Source: Paenibacillus alginolyticus DSM 5050 = NBRC 15375
GTDB lineage: Bacteria; Bacillota; Bacilli; Paenibacillales; NBRC-103111
Assembly (NCBI RefSeq): GCF_000422905.1
Contig: NZ_AUGY01000015.1
Span: forward strand, 1-64,000
Direction: 5' to 3'
Length of the DNA stretch: 64,000 nucleotides
Below are positions 27,145 through 36,526 of this stretch, one piece after another; position 1 is the first letter of the stretch, and each line of letters opens with the position of its first letter. The translations under genes and the position numbers were made by a program. The notes beneath the pieces are model-generated. The model saw nothing but the letters and a program-made list of their open reading frames with translations, was not told where the DNA came from and searched no databases.

Positions 27145-27930
27145 ATGTCGTTTCATGTGCCGGGGAAAATCGCCGGTATTGCTGTTGAAGTTGGAGTCCA
27201 AAAGACGAGGCTGTCTCTACCTACTATGCTTATGCTTGGTTTTTTGGGAGGAGCATTCATCTCATTAGGGTTTTTGCTCGATATTCGGGTTATCGGCAAT
27301 TTGCCGCCCGAGTGGGGGAGTCTAAGCAATTTACTGGGAGGCATCGTTTTCCCTTTGGGGCTCATTTTAGTTATTTTAGCAGGTGGAGAACTCATTACAG
27401 GGAATATGATGTCAGTGTCGATCGCATTTTATGCGCGGAAAATTACTTTGAAACAGTTACTGAATAATTGGTTTTGGGTAACATTAGCTAACTTTGCCGG
27501 TGCTCTTTTTGTTGCTTATTTGTTCGGACATGTGGTCGGATTGACAGAATCAGGGCCCTATTTGGCTAAAACCGTGGCCATAGCTCAGTCTAAATTACAT
27601 GACACTTTTGGACAAACCTTAATCTCTGCAATTGGTTGCAACTGGCTGGTTTGCCTCGCGATTTGGATTTCTTTAGGGGCTGACGATATCATTGGGAAAG
27701 TTGTTGGAATGTGGTTTCCGATTATGGCTTTTGTCGCCATTGGATTCCAGCACGTTGTAGCGAATATGTTTGTAATTCCTGCAGCTATCTTTGCGGGGCA
27801 TTTTTCATGGATAGATTTTATTGGTAATATTGTTCCTGCTTTTATAGGGAATGTTATTGGCGGTGCTGTATTTGTTGGGTTTGCTTATTTCTTTTCTTTC
27901 CAAAAAAGTTTACAGGAAAAAGGGATTTAA
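27145..27930 (+). CDS. focA: Formate/nitrite transporter FocA
   Basis: About 261 residues with six membrane segments. Signature motifs are GGAFISLGF, LAGGELITGNMM and FQHVVANMF (the FNT family FxHxxANM motif). It moves formate across the membrane, matching the adjacent formate dehydrogenases. ATG 27145 follows GGAGG by 7 bases. It is 12 bases upstream of moeA, forming a focA-moeA-psiE unit. Confidence 0.92.
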   Translation: MSFHVPGKIAGIAVEVGVQKTRLSLPTMLMLGFLGGAFISLGFLLDIRVIGNLPPEWGSLSNLLGGIVFPLGLILVILAGGELITGNMMSVSIAFYARKITLKQLLNNWFWVTLANFAGALFVAYLFGHVVGLTESGPYLAKTVAIAQSKLHDTFGQTLISAIGCNWLVCLAIWISLGADDIIGKVVGMWFPIMAFVAIGFQHVVANMFVIPAAIFAGHFSWIDFIGNIVPAFIGNVIGGAVFVGFAYFFSFQKSLQEKGI

Positions 27931-27942
27931 GGAGTGGTAGTA

Positions 27943-29208
27943 ATGCTAGAGAAACGGACACCAATTTCAGTAGGAGAAGCCGTTTGTAATCTGATGAAAT
28001 TTGCAAGTCCAGGTTTAATAGAAATGGTAGCACTTGAATTGGCACATGGGCGTTACTTATCTGAAGATTTGGTAGCGGATCAGGATATTCCATCCTTTGA
28101 CCGTTCTCCTTATGATGGTTTTGCGATTAGATCAGAGGATGCCGTTCAGGCAACCAAGGATCATCCAGTCACCTTCGAAGTCATTGGTAAAATTGGGGCT
28201 GGTTCCGTATACAGTGGAAAGGTAGGACCATTCCAGGCCGTTCGCATTATGACAGGTGCGGAAATTCCGAAAAACTGCGACGCAGTTATCATGCTTGAAT
28301 TAACAAGCCAGTATGAAGAGAACGGTCAAACCTATATAGATATTAAAAGGTCGTTAAAACATGGAGCCAATATTTCAGTTCAAGGGGAAGATGCACGAAA
28401 AGGGATGATCCTTGCGAAGCGAGGCACTTACATTCATCCAGGTATCATGGCCCTCCTTGCTACATTTGGCTATAGTCAAGTACCTGTTGCTAGAAAACCA
28501 GTCATCGGAATCATTGCGACTGGAAGTGAGCTTCTTGATGTAAAGGAGCCACTTGTGCCGGGGAAAATTCGAAATAGTAATACGTATATGATTCTGTCTC
28601 AAATTCAAAGAGCGGGGGGAGAAGCCAAGTACTTAGGGAAACTTAGTGACGATTTGGAGACGTGTTACTCGGCTGTGAAAGCATCATTAAACCAAGTAGA
28701 CATGTTAATTACAACCGGAGGCGTCTCGGTAGGCGATTATGATTATTTACCAGCTATCTATGAAAAATTAGGGGCAACCGTACTTTTTAACAAAGTAGCC
28801 ATGCGTCCAGGAAGTGTGACGACTGTAGCACATTTAGATCATAAATTATTATTTGGTTTGTCAGGTAATCCTTCTGCTTGTTACGTTGGCTTTGAGTTAT
28901 TTGTACGTCCGATTGTTCGCACTTCTTTATTTAATGGAAAACCGCATTTGAAAAAAGAAAAAGCAATTTTAGGAGAAAGTTTTCTAAAACCTAATCCATT
29001 TACAAGGTTCGTGCGAGCAAAACTCACGTATGATGAGGGAAAACTGATGGTATCCCCATCCGGCTTTGACAAGTCTAGTGCCGTTTCTTCATTAGCTGAA
29101 GCCAATGCGCTGATTGTCCTTCAAGGCGGTACAAGAGGATATGACAAAGGGATGTACGTGGACGTTCTATTATTAGAAGATCATCAAGGCAGCGAATGGC
29201 CTTGGTGA
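27943..29208 (+). CDS. moeA: Molybdopterin molybdenumtransferase MoeA
   Basis: 421 residues. It inserts molybdate into adenylyl-molybdopterin. The hallmarks are the DRSPYDGFAIRSED loop, GAEIPKNCDAVIMLE, the MPT-binding TTGGVSVGDYDY, and GLSGNPSACYVGFE. ATG 27943 follows AAGGAG. It supports all molybdoenzymes of this region. Codon use looks more AT-rich than in fdhF2 next to it. Confidence 0.95.
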   Translation: MLEKRTPISVGEAVCNLMKFASPGLIEMVALELAHGRYLSEDLVADQDIPSFDRSPYDGFAIRSEDAVQATKDHPVTFEVIGKIGAGSVYSGKVGPFQAVRIMTGAEIPKNCDAVIMLELTSQYEENGQTYIDIKRSLKHGANISVQGEDARKGMILAKRGTYIHPGIMALLATFGYSQVPVARKPVIGIIATGSELLDVKEPLVPGKIRNSNTYMILSQIQRAGGEAKYLGKLSDDLETCYSAVKASLNQVDMLITTGGVSVGDYDYLPAIYEKLGATVLFNKVAMRPGSVTTVAHLDHKLLFGLSGNPSACYVGFELFVRPIVRTSLFNGKPHLKKEKAILGESFLKPNPFTRFVRAKLTYDEGKLMVSPSGFDKSSAVSSLAEANALIVLQGGTRGYDKGMYVDVLLLEDHQGSEWPW

Positions 29209-29259
29209 TAGAGAATTTTACAAAAGGTGTCTAAAGGTAAATTTCTTTTGGAGGGTTAC

Positions 29260-29640
29260 ATGAATAACCGGATTTTGAGTGCGTTCCAATATATACTTAA
29301 CGGTTCCTTAATTGTTCTTGGTATCATCTTAACGTTTTTAATGATACGTGAACTATGGATTATACTGTTATCTACGATTCAGACAACTCTAGACATTCAT
29401 ATTGTTTTGCAGGAAATTCTCGCCTTCTTCCTCTATTTTGCTTTTGTGTCTATGATCGTCAAGTATTTTAGAGAGAATTACCATTTTCCTATTCGTTATC
29501 TTTTATACATAGGTATAACAGGCACAATACGTTTTATTATTGTTAACCGTGATAATCCAACGGAAAATCTGATTTTGTCCTTTGTGATCCTGGTTCTAAT
29601 GATTGCCTATTCTTTAAAAATTTCATCGTCACATCACTAA
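29260..29640 (+). CDS. psiE: PsiE-family membrane protein
   Basis: About 126 residues with four hydrophobic helices and the PsiE signature FRENYHFPIRYLLYIGITGTIRFIIV. The family is named for phosphate-starvation induction in E. coli; molecular function is unknown. ATG 29260 is supported by GGAGGG directly upstream. It follows moeA by 51 bases, probably by read-through. Confidence 0.85.
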   Translation: MNNRILSAFQYILNGSLIVLGIILTFLMIRELWIILLSTIQTTLDIHIVLQEILAFFLYFAFVSMIVKYFRENYHFPIRYLLYIGITGTIRFIIVNRDNPTENLILSFVILVLMIAYSLKISSSHH

Positions 29641-29657
29641 TCCAAGTATGAATTAAG

Positions 29658-29696
29658 CAAAGCGTCTCAAGCCGAAAGATGGCAGGAGGCGCTTTA
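29658..29696 (+). terminator. Terminator after psiE
   Basis: AAAGCGTCTC..GCC pairs with GGC..GGAGGCGCTTT. Confidence 0.65.
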
Positions 29697-29814
29697 TGTT
29701 TATATCGAATGGAGTTAATTGTGTGGATATGTATGGATTTAATTCAAGGGGGGAAAATAACATAAATTCTCAACATTAAAAACGTTAACCAAATCCAGCT
29801 GACATGGGGGTCAC

Positions 29815-32787
29815 ATGAAGGATCAAACGCTACAAATCAACGGACAAAATTTCACCTTTTCCCCTAACCAAAGCATTTTGGAGGTGGGTAAATCTCATAG
29901 CTTCTACATTCCTCATGTCTGTTATCATGAGAATTTGGGTACGATTCAATCTTGTGATACGTGTATGGTGGAAGTGGATGGCGTCCTGCAGCGCGCTTGT
30001 GCCACCGACGCGAAACCAAATATGAAGGTGGACACCAAATCACAAAGAGCGAAAGACGCTCAAATGGAGGCCATGCAGCGCATTCTGCAAAATCATGAGC
30101 TGTACTGCACGGTTTGCGACAATAATAACGGGAACTGTACGGTACATAACACAGCTGAATACTTGCAGGTTGAGCATCAGAAATATGAATTCAAGTCGAA
30201 ACCGTACCCGCCGGATCATTCAAATCCGTTTTACCGTTATGAGCCTGACCAATGTATCCTTTGCGGACGCTGCGTCGAAGCTTGTCAAGATCTTCAAGTG
30301 AATGAGACGTTAACGATTGATTGGAGTTTGGAAAGACCGAGAGTTCTTTGGGATAACGGAGTCCCGATCGATGAATCTTCCTGCGTTTCCTGCGGACACT
30401 GCGTAACCGTATGTCCTTGCAATGCGTTAATGGAAAAATCGACGCTAGGCGAAACCGGTTATTTGACAGGTATTCCGAATGATCTGCTGCTGCCAATGAT
30501 TAACCTTACCAAAGAAATCGAGCCTGGCTATCAGGAAATTTTTGCGGTATCGGAAGTTGAAGCAGCCATGAGAAAGTCGCGAATTAAACGGACGAAGACG
30601 GTTTGTACATACTGCGGTGTAGGGTGCAGCTTTGAGGTTTGGACGAAAGACCGTCATATTCTTAAAATTGAGCCGCAAACGGAAGCGCCAGTAAATGGAA
30701 TCTCGACCTGCATCAAAGGAAAATTCGGCTGGGATTTCGTAAATAGTGAGGAACGCCTAACCACACCGCTAATTCGAAAAGGAGATCGGTTTGTTGAAGC
30801 GACGTGGAATGAGGCTCTTGATTTAATAGCTAGTAAATTGACTGAACTTAAGGATGCCCACGGTCCTGATTCGATTGGGTATATCGCTTCTTCAAAATGC
30901 AGCAATGAAGAAAATTATTTGTTTCAAAAATTGGCCCGGGCTGTTATGGGAACCAACAATGTCGACAATTGCTCACGCTACTGTCAATCACCGGCAACGG
31001 CGGGACTCATGCGTACCGTCGGAATCGGCGGAGATTCTGGAACAATCCATGATATTGCAAGCAGCGATTTGGTGCTAGTTATTGGGGCAAATCCAGCGGA
31101 ATCACACCCTGTCCTTGCAACTCGTGTCAAACGCGCCCATAAGCTGCATGGTCAAAAGCTGGTTGTCATTGATTTGCGAAAACACGAATTGGCCGAAAGA
31201 GCCGACTTATTCCTCCGTCCTAAACCGGGTACTGATTTGATTTGGCTGTCCGCCGTTACGAAGTACATAATCGATCAAGGCTGGGAAGATGATAGCTTTC
31301 TCGAAAATCGAGTAGACGGATTAGATAAATATGTTCAAAGCCTTGAAACATACACATTGGATTATGCTGAAGAACAAACAGGCTTAAGTAAAGCAGATAT
31401 TATTCAACTAGCGACCATGATTCATGAGGCCAAATCGGTGTGCGCCTTGTGGGCTATGGGCGTTACTCAACACATGGGGGCAACAGACACCAGCACGGCC
31501 ATTAGCAACTTACTAATCATAACAGGCAATTACGGCCGGCCCGGTACTGGGGCATATCCACTACGCGGACATAACAACGTACAAGGAGCTTGCGATTTTG
31601 GCACGATGCCCGCCTGGTTTCCGGGTTATGAAGCCGTTCAGGATGACGCGGTAAGAGCTCGTTATGAACAGGCATGGGGTGTAAAGCTGCCGGAAAAGCC
31701 GGGTTTAAACAATCACCAAATGGTTGAGAGTATTCATGAAGGAAAGTTAAGAGCTCTTTACTTGTTTGGCGAGGATATGGCCCTTGTTGATTCCAATTCG
31801 AACCACGTGGAAGATGCTTTTGACAAGCTCGACTTTTTTGTGGTTCAGGATATTTTCTTTTCCAGAACCGCACAGTTTGCCGACGTGATATTACCAGCAG
31901 CGCCGAGTCTGGAGAAGGAAGGGACATTCACCAATACGGAAAGGCGCATACAACGCTTTTACAAAGTATTTGAGCCTCTTGGCGTATCGAAGCCGGATTG
32001 GGAGATTTTCCAAGAGATAGCCAATCGCCTCGGGGCTAATTGGCATTATAAGCATCCGGGAGAAATTATGGCAGAAGCGGCAAGCCTTGCACCTATTTTT
32101 GCCGGAGTCAGCTATGAGAGGCTGGAAGGCTGGAACAGCTTGCTCTGGCCCGTCGCGGCGGACGGGGAAGACACACCGCTTTTATTTAAGGAGCAGTTTG
32201 GTTTTCCGAATGGCAAAGCGAGGCTGTTTCCGGTTGAATGGACGCCTCCGTTTGAGGCAGGAGAGGAATTCAACTTGCATTTAAATAACGGGCGATTACT
32301 GGAACATTTCCACGAGGGAAATATGACCTACAAATCCGAAGGGATTACTCATAAGGTTCCAAGTGAATGGCTGGAGGTATCCCCTGAGCTTGCAAAAGAG
32401 CGCGAGATTGAGAGCGGCGCGTTGGTACGACTCACTTCGCCATACGGACAAGTTAAGGTAAGGGTTGAGGTAACGGATCGGGTTCAGGGCAATGAATTAT
32501 ATTTAACGATGAACTCGACCGACGAGGGCTCGGCAGTAAATCGTTTGACGAGTAGCTATCACGACCGGATTACGCATACGCCGAATTATAAAGAAATGGG
32601 TGTTAAGATGGAGGTTTTGGAACCGAGCGGAGAACGTCCGCTTCCGCGTGTTAACCATCGATTCGGAAACCGTGTACCTCAAATCGGCGTGAAGGTGGAA
32701 GAGAAATGGAACCGTTCCGACTATATACCGATTCCTGAATTAATTGATGGAGGGGAAGTCCATGGCCAAAGCGATTACCAATATTGA
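29815..32787 (+). CDS. fdhF: Formate dehydrogenase catalytic subunit FdhF (copy 2)
   Basis: 990 residues with the same order as copy 1: 2Fe-2S domain, His/Cys cluster (HELYCTVCDNNNGNC), CILCGRC and CVSCGHC clusters, CTYCGVGC, then the Mo-ligand Cys in NCSRYCQSPATAGL. It is clearly paralogous to copy 1 but diverged along its whole length, so it is not a recent duplication. GGGGG precedes ATG 29815. It overlaps the next gene by 26 bases. The two enzymes may serve different electron acceptors or growth phases. Confidence 0.93.
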   Translation: MKDQTLQINGQNFTFSPNQSILEVGKSHSFYIPHVCYHENLGTIQSCDTCMVEVDGVLQRACATDAKPNMKVDTKSQRAKDAQMEAMQRILQNHELYCTVCDNNNGNCTVHNTAEYLQVEHQKYEFKSKPYPPDHSNPFYRYEPDQCILCGRCVEACQDLQVNETLTIDWSLERPRVLWDNGVPIDESSCVSCGHCVTVCPCNALMEKSTLGETGYLTGIPNDLLLPMINLTKEIEPGYQEIFAVSEVEAAMRKSRIKRTKTVCTYCGVGCSFEVWTKDRHILKIEPQTEAPVNGISTCIKGKFGWDFVNSEERLTTPLIRKGDRFVEATWNEALDLIASKLTELKDAHGPDSIGYIASSKCSNEENYLFQKLARAVMGTNNVDNCSRYCQSPATAGLMRTVGIGGDSGTIHDIASSDLVLVIGANPAESHPVLATRVKRAHKLHGQKLVVIDLRKHELAERADLFLRPKPGTDLIWLSAVTKYIIDQGWEDDSFLENRVDGLDKYVQSLETYTLDYAEEQTGLSKADIIQLATMIHEAKSVCALWAMGVTQHMGATDTSTAISNLLIITGNYGRPGTGAYPLRGHNNVQGACDFGTMPAWFPGYEAVQDDAVRARYEQAWGVKLPEKPGLNNHQMVESIHEGKLRALYLFGEDMALVDSNSNHVEDAFDKLDFFVVQDIFFSRTAQFADVILPAAPSLEKEGTFTNTERRIQRFYKVFEPLGVSKPDWEIFQEIANRLGANWHYKHPGEIMAEAASLAPIFAGVSYERLEGWNSLLWPVAADGEDTPLLFKEQFGFPNGKARLFPVEWTPPFEAGEEFNLHLNNGRLLEHFHEGNMTYKSEGITHKVPSEWLEVSPELAKEREIESGALVRLTSPYGQVKVRVEVTDRVQGNELYLTMNSTDEGSAVNRLTSSYHDRITHTPNYKEMGVKMEVLEPSGERPLPRVNHRFGNRVPQIGVKVEEKWNRSDYIPIPELIDGGEVHGQSDYQY

Positions 32788-33244
32788 AAAGCAAATACCA
32801 GATCACATCGAGGCGGAGTCCTTAGCTTTGCAGCAATTAGTAAAAGACATAACGCACCGTCAGGATTCACTCCGTAAATTGCTGGATATCGCAGGTGAGT
32901 TAGAGAAGCTGGGTGTTCTAGACGCTCTTCAAGGAATGTTGAAAAACAGCAAACAAATCACTTTGATCGGTCTGGAGCAATTGAATAAATCAGGGGCTCA
33001 CCGAATGCTCAAGAATGGGATGGGGGCCGCCCAATTTTTAACCCAGGTGGATCCTAACAAGCTGCAAACTTTACTGAACAGTGTGGCTGCCGGTATAGAT
33101 CAAGCGGTTGATACAGAATCAAACAAAAAACAAGGCATATGGGGTATTATTAAATCATTACGGGAGCGGGAAATGGTCTCCTCGCTTTCTTTAATGACTC
33201 GATTTTTGCGCGGGATGGGAAGCGCTTTGAACAAATCACCATGA
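32762..33244 (+). CDS. DUF1641 protein, partner of FdhF copy 2
   Basis: 160 residues, paralogue of the 20913 gene (LLDIAGELEKLGVLDALQGML is the shared core). ATG 32762 follows GGAGGGG by 6 bases and lies inside the fdhF2 coding end, so translation is coupled. The C-terminal segment (LSLMTRFLRGMGSALNKSP) corresponds to IHFMKGLGKGLKD in copy 1. Confidence 0.85.
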   Translation: MAKAITNIEKQIPDHIEAESLALQQLVKDITHRQDSLRKLLDIAGELEKLGVLDALQGMLKNSKQITLIGLEQLNKSGAHRMLKNGMGAAQFLTQVDPNKLQTLLNSVAAGIDQAVDTESNKKQGIWGIIKSLREREMVSSLSLMTRFLRGMGSALNKSP

Positions 33245-33269
33245 CGAAGGATGAACGGGAGTGTAGATA

Positions 33270-33560
33270 ATGGTAACGAGCACCTTAGTCATCCAAGGGA
33301 TGACAAATCAAGATGACTCCAACAAAGTAAGTCGTGCCTTGCAGCAAATTTGGGGTATAAACAAGGTGGAGGTTTATTTGGACAGGAAAGAGGCTATATT
33401 CTCCTATGACGAAAAGGCAGCTACCTTTGACGATTTTCAACAGGCAGTTCTGGAATTGGGGTTTGCTGTTAAAACTAAGGATGGATTTAGGAGCCGCAGC
33501 TTGCATGTATGGCAACTTGAACATAGGGAAGGAGAAGCATCGGATGCCCCTAATCTGTGA
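33270..33560 (+). CDS. HMA-like protein lacking the metal-binding cysteines
   Basis: 96 residues. Residues 1-70 follow the ferredoxin-like HMA pattern (VIQGMTNQDDSNKVSRALQQIWGINKVEVYLDRKEAIFSY), but the GMTCxxC loop reads GMTNQDD, so it cannot bind Cu(I) in the normal way. The last 25 residues are a charged tail. It lies 25 bases after the DUF1641 gene and overlaps the zinc-ribbon gene. I infer an adaptor or regulatory role in the formate dehydrogenase operon; function unknown. Confidence 0.7.
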   Translation: MVTSTLVIQGMTNQDDSNKVSRALQQIWGINKVEVYLDRKEAIFSYDEKAATFDDFQQAVLELGFAVKTKDGFRSRSLHVWQLEHREGEASDAPNL

Positions 33561-33684
33561 AGTTTGCGGTAATGAGGATGCTGCAGAAGATAGTCCGGTT
33601 AGCGCCCATCTATATATTTGCACGAATTGCAGGGAAGATCGACGGCCGCCTGATTTATCAGGGTTACGAGAAGAGGGTCAATAA
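33544..33684 (+). CDS. 46-residue zinc-ribbon protein
   Basis: MPLICEVCG at the start and YICTNCRED later give two CxxC pairs about 22 residues apart, a small zinc ribbon. AAGGAG lies 9 bases before ATG 33544, so expression is credible despite the size. It overlaps the previous gene by 17 bases and is the last gene of the fdhF2 operon, directly before a strong terminator. No known function. Confidence 0.7.
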   Translation: MPLICEVCGNEDAAEDSPVSAHLYICTNCREDRRPPDLSGLREEGQ

Positions 33685-33730
33685 AAAAAGCTCCTACGGC
33701 ACAAAAAAAGCCGAGTAGGAGCTTTTTTAT
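33683..33730. terminator. Terminator of the fdhF2 operon
   Basis: AAAAAAGCTCCTAC-GGC / GCC-GAGTAGGAGCTTTTTT, strong in both orientations. Confidence 0.9.
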
Positions 33731-33786
33731 TGGTTTACAGGATATATGTCATTCCTCTCAAACATTCTCCATAATTTCTCAGCCAT

Positions 33787-34005
33787 AAACTCTCCAATAT
33801 CCGTTCCACGATTATCTCGCCGGGTATGACAGAGTCGGAACTGTTGAATACATATACGAGCCCCGAGGTTCAAGCGATGGCGAGTCATATTAGCAGTCTG
33901 GGCATATCTCCATACCGAATCGCTAGTGCTATCGCCTATGTCATCAATGAACCTGAAGATACAGGTGTCAACGAGATTGTGATTAGACCAACGCTACAGC
34001 CATAA
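33787..34005 (+). pseudogene. Short-chain dehydrogenase (SDR), C-terminal remnant
   Basis: An open stretch after a stop at 33772-33774 reads like the end of a classical SDR: NIRSTIISPGMTESEL is the segment after the active-site helix, and INEPEDTGVNEIVIRPTLQ is the typical C-terminus, with stop at 34003-34005. The Rossmann fold and the catalytic YxxxK part are missing. Decayed fragment with no start. Confidence 0.7.
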
Positions 34006-34039
34006 TACAACGCTCATTTCTTAAAAGAACTGCATGAAA

Positions 34040-34083
34040 GTGATCGCCTTCTTCATGTTCAGCATGGGGAGGGCGATTTTTTT
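34040..34083 (+). terminator. Terminator behind the SDR remnant
   Basis: ATCGCC..CATG / CATG..GGGCGAT followed by seven T. The rest of 33731-34204 holds only the SDR remnant and AT-rich sequence. Confidence 0.75.
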
Positions 34084-34204
34084 ATGTATTGTTGTATGAG
34101 CTGAATAGGACAAGATTTTTCACTATATGATGTAGAATAACGTTTCGTCGAATCAATTTGGACGCCTAATTGGCCGGCTGATACAGAGAGGGAGTGTGTT
34201 GTGA

Positions 34205-36526
34205 TTGTCGCTAATTGGAAAGGCTATTCCGAGGATTGAATCGAGAGATAAAGTAACCGGATTCGCCAAGTATACGAACGATATACAATCCCCCAATCTT
34301 TTGCATGGCTGGCTTGTTACCAGCCCCTATTCGCATGCCGATATTACATCCATCGATAGCTCGAAAGCATTGGAAGTAAGCGGTGTACATAACGTTATCA
34401 CGGGCGATTATTTTCCTGTGCTCACCGGTGGCCTTCTCGCCGATCGTCCGCCCCTTGCGTACAAGAAAGTGCGCTATTTCGGCGAACCAATCGCCGTTGT
34501 AGTGGCGGAGACGGAACAGATTGCGAAGCGGGGCGCAGAGCTTATTCGAGCTGAATTCGTTCAGCTTCCTATTGTTCATTCCCCTAGCGCTGCCTTGCAG
34601 CCGGAGGCGCCATTGATTCACAAAGACTTAGGAAGTTACAAAACATTTGGCCCCGTGAATCCCGTTCCGAATACCAACATCGGAAACCATGTGAAAATCC
34701 GAAAAGGCGATATGCAGAAAGGCTGGGCAACAAGTGAGGTAGTGGTTGAAGGCTCGTATGCCTTTAACACATCCGATCATTGCGCTATGGAACCGCGCTG
34801 CTCGATCGTTGAAGTGATGCCGAGCGGCCTGATTGATATCCAAACCTCGACGCAGGATCCGTTTATCATTAAACGTTTGTTTCAACGCTTCTTCCAAGTC
34901 GACGAGCAAAATGTTATTGTGCATGTGCCGTTTGTAGGTGGAGGGTTTGGGGGAAAAGGCTCCGCACAGCTGGAGTATATCGCCTATTTGGCATCGAAAG
35001 CGTGCGGCGGCCGACCTGTGAAAATCAATAATTCCCGCGAATCGGACATGGTCAGTTCGCCCTGTCACATCGGGCTGGAAGCGAAAGTGAAGCTCGGTGC
35101 GAGCAGAGATGGAAAGCTTACTGCCCTAGAGATCACTTTCCTATTTGATACCGGTGGCTACACGGATGGGGGTGCAGCCGTCACGCAAGCTGCTGCGATC
35201 GATTGTACTGGACCCTATCGGATTGACAATGTATGGTGCGATTCATTGTGCGTTTACACAAACCACCCGTATACGAATGCATTCCGGGGGTTCGGCCATA
35301 CGGAAGCGACTTATTGTATGGAGCGTACAATGGACTTGCTTGCAAAGAAACTGCAAATGGACCCCTTGGCGTTGCGGCTTCACAACGCCATCAAGCCGGG
35401 TGACACGACACCGACACAAGCACCGCTGAATGGCAGTAACATTGGCGACGTGACTGCATGCATCGTCAAATTAAAAGAGCTCATTCAGTGGGAGGAAGGA
35501 GAGCGGATTGCCGTTGACCGCTTTAAAGTCAGGGCCAAAGGAATGGCTTGTGTGATGAAAACCTCCAGCTCCACGATAGATACCGGATCTGGTGCGACGA
35601 TTACCATCAATCACGACGGCACGTTCAACCTTAGCGTAGGCGCCATCGAGATAGGTCAAGGAAACCGCACGATTATGAAACAAATCCTTGCCGAGCGGAT
35701 GAATATGACTGTCAACCAGGTCCATATCAAAATGGATGTCGATACGCAAATCACCCCGGAACATTGGAAAACAGTGGCAAGCAATAGTACGATGATGGTC
35801 GGACGGGCCGTACTGGATGCGGCAGAGGATGTCATTGCCCAGTTAAAGCAAAATACTTCAATCGTACTGAAAAGGCCTCAAGAGGAACTGGAAGTCGGTC
35901 GCGGCAGGGTCTATGTCAAAGACAATCCGAACATTGGCTTGGAGATCCTTGAGGTCGCTAGCGGTTATATGAATCCGGATGGCAGCGCGTCCGGTGAGCC
36001 GGTCATCGGTCGAGGACGATACAGAGTCCATCAGTTGACTGCTCTTGACCCAGAAACGGGCAAAGGCATTCCTGGCCCGCAATGGACAGTCGGTGCACAA
36101 GCAGTCGAAGTCGAATTCGATACCCGTGAGTGCACGTATCGAATACTTAAAGCAGCATCCGTTTTCGACGCTGGAAAGGTAATTAACGAAGCAACGGCAA
36201 GAGGTCAAGTCAAAGGCGGCATGAGCATGGGACTCAGCTTTGCCAGCCGGGAGGGATTTTTGTACAACAATGCGGGTCTTGTACTCAATCCCCAGCTGCG
36301 TTCTTATAAATTGACTCGTTTCGGAGAGAATCCGAGCTATTTGGTAGAGTTTGTGGAAACGCCGTACTTGGAAGGCCCTTATGGCGCACGTGGTATTGGA
36401 GAGCATGGCACGATTGGAATGGCCGCTTCTCTCGCGAATGCGTTATCAATTGCCGCTGGTGTCGAGCTAAACATACTGCCACTAACCCCAGAGCTTATCT
36501 GGCGTTATAAGGGAGGCTGCCCATGA
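34205..36526 (+). CDS. Molybdenum hydroxylase large subunit (xanthine dehydrogenase / CoxL family)
   Basis: 773 residues binding molybdopterin-cytosine or guanine dinucleotide. Visible motifs: VGGGFGGKGS and AFRGFGHTE around the cofactor, and the catalytic Glu in GARGIGEHGT near the C-terminus. Start is TTG 34205 (a stop lies directly upstream in frame; GAGGGAG 11 bases before). The CoxL active-site loop with Cys-Ser-Arg is not seen, so a purine, aldehyde or N-heterocycle is more likely than CO as substrate. First gene of a three-gene operon. Confidence 0.9.
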   Translation: MSLIGKAIPRIESRDKVTGFAKYTNDIQSPNLLHGWLVTSPYSHADITSIDSSKALEVSGVHNVITGDYFPVLTGGLLADRPPLAYKKVRYFGEPIAVVVAETEQIAKRGAELIRAEFVQLPIVHSPSAALQPEAPLIHKDLGSYKTFGPVNPVPNTNIGNHVKIRKGDMQKGWATSEVVVEGSYAFNTSDHCAMEPRCSIVEVMPSGLIDIQTSTQDPFIIKRLFQRFFQVDEQNVIVHVPFVGGGFGGKGSAQLEYIAYLASKACGGRPVKINNSRESDMVSSPCHIGLEAKVKLGASRDGKLTALEITFLFDTGGYTDGGAAVTQAAAIDCTGPYRIDNVWCDSLCVYTNHPYTNAFRGFGHTEATYCMERTMDLLAKKLQMDPLALRLHNAIKPGDTTPTQAPLNGSNIGDVTACIVKLKELIQWEEGERIAVDRFKVRAKGMACVMKTSSSTIDTGSGATITINHDGTFNLSVGAIEIGQGNRTIMKQILAERMNMTVNQVHIKMDVDTQITPEHWKTVASNSTMMVGRAVLDAAEDVIAQLKQNTSIVLKRPQEELEVGRGRVYVKDNPNIGLEILEVASGYMNPDGSASGEPVIGRGRYRVHQLTALDPETGKGIPGPQWTVGAQAVEVEFDTRECTYRILKAASVFDAGKVINEATARGQVKGGMSMGLSFASREGFLYNNAGLVLNPQLRSYKLTRFGENPSYLVEFVETPYLEGPYGARGIGEHGTIGMAASLANALSIAAGVELNILPLTPELIWRYKGGCP

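Noticed and set aside
33727..33888. Minus-strand 53-codon ORF (ending FERNDIYPVNQ) running into the bidirectional terminator
   Set aside because: It reads rather protein-like, but it lies opposite the SDR remnant, which has clear family signatures, and has no well-placed ribosome site. Kept as unsupported.
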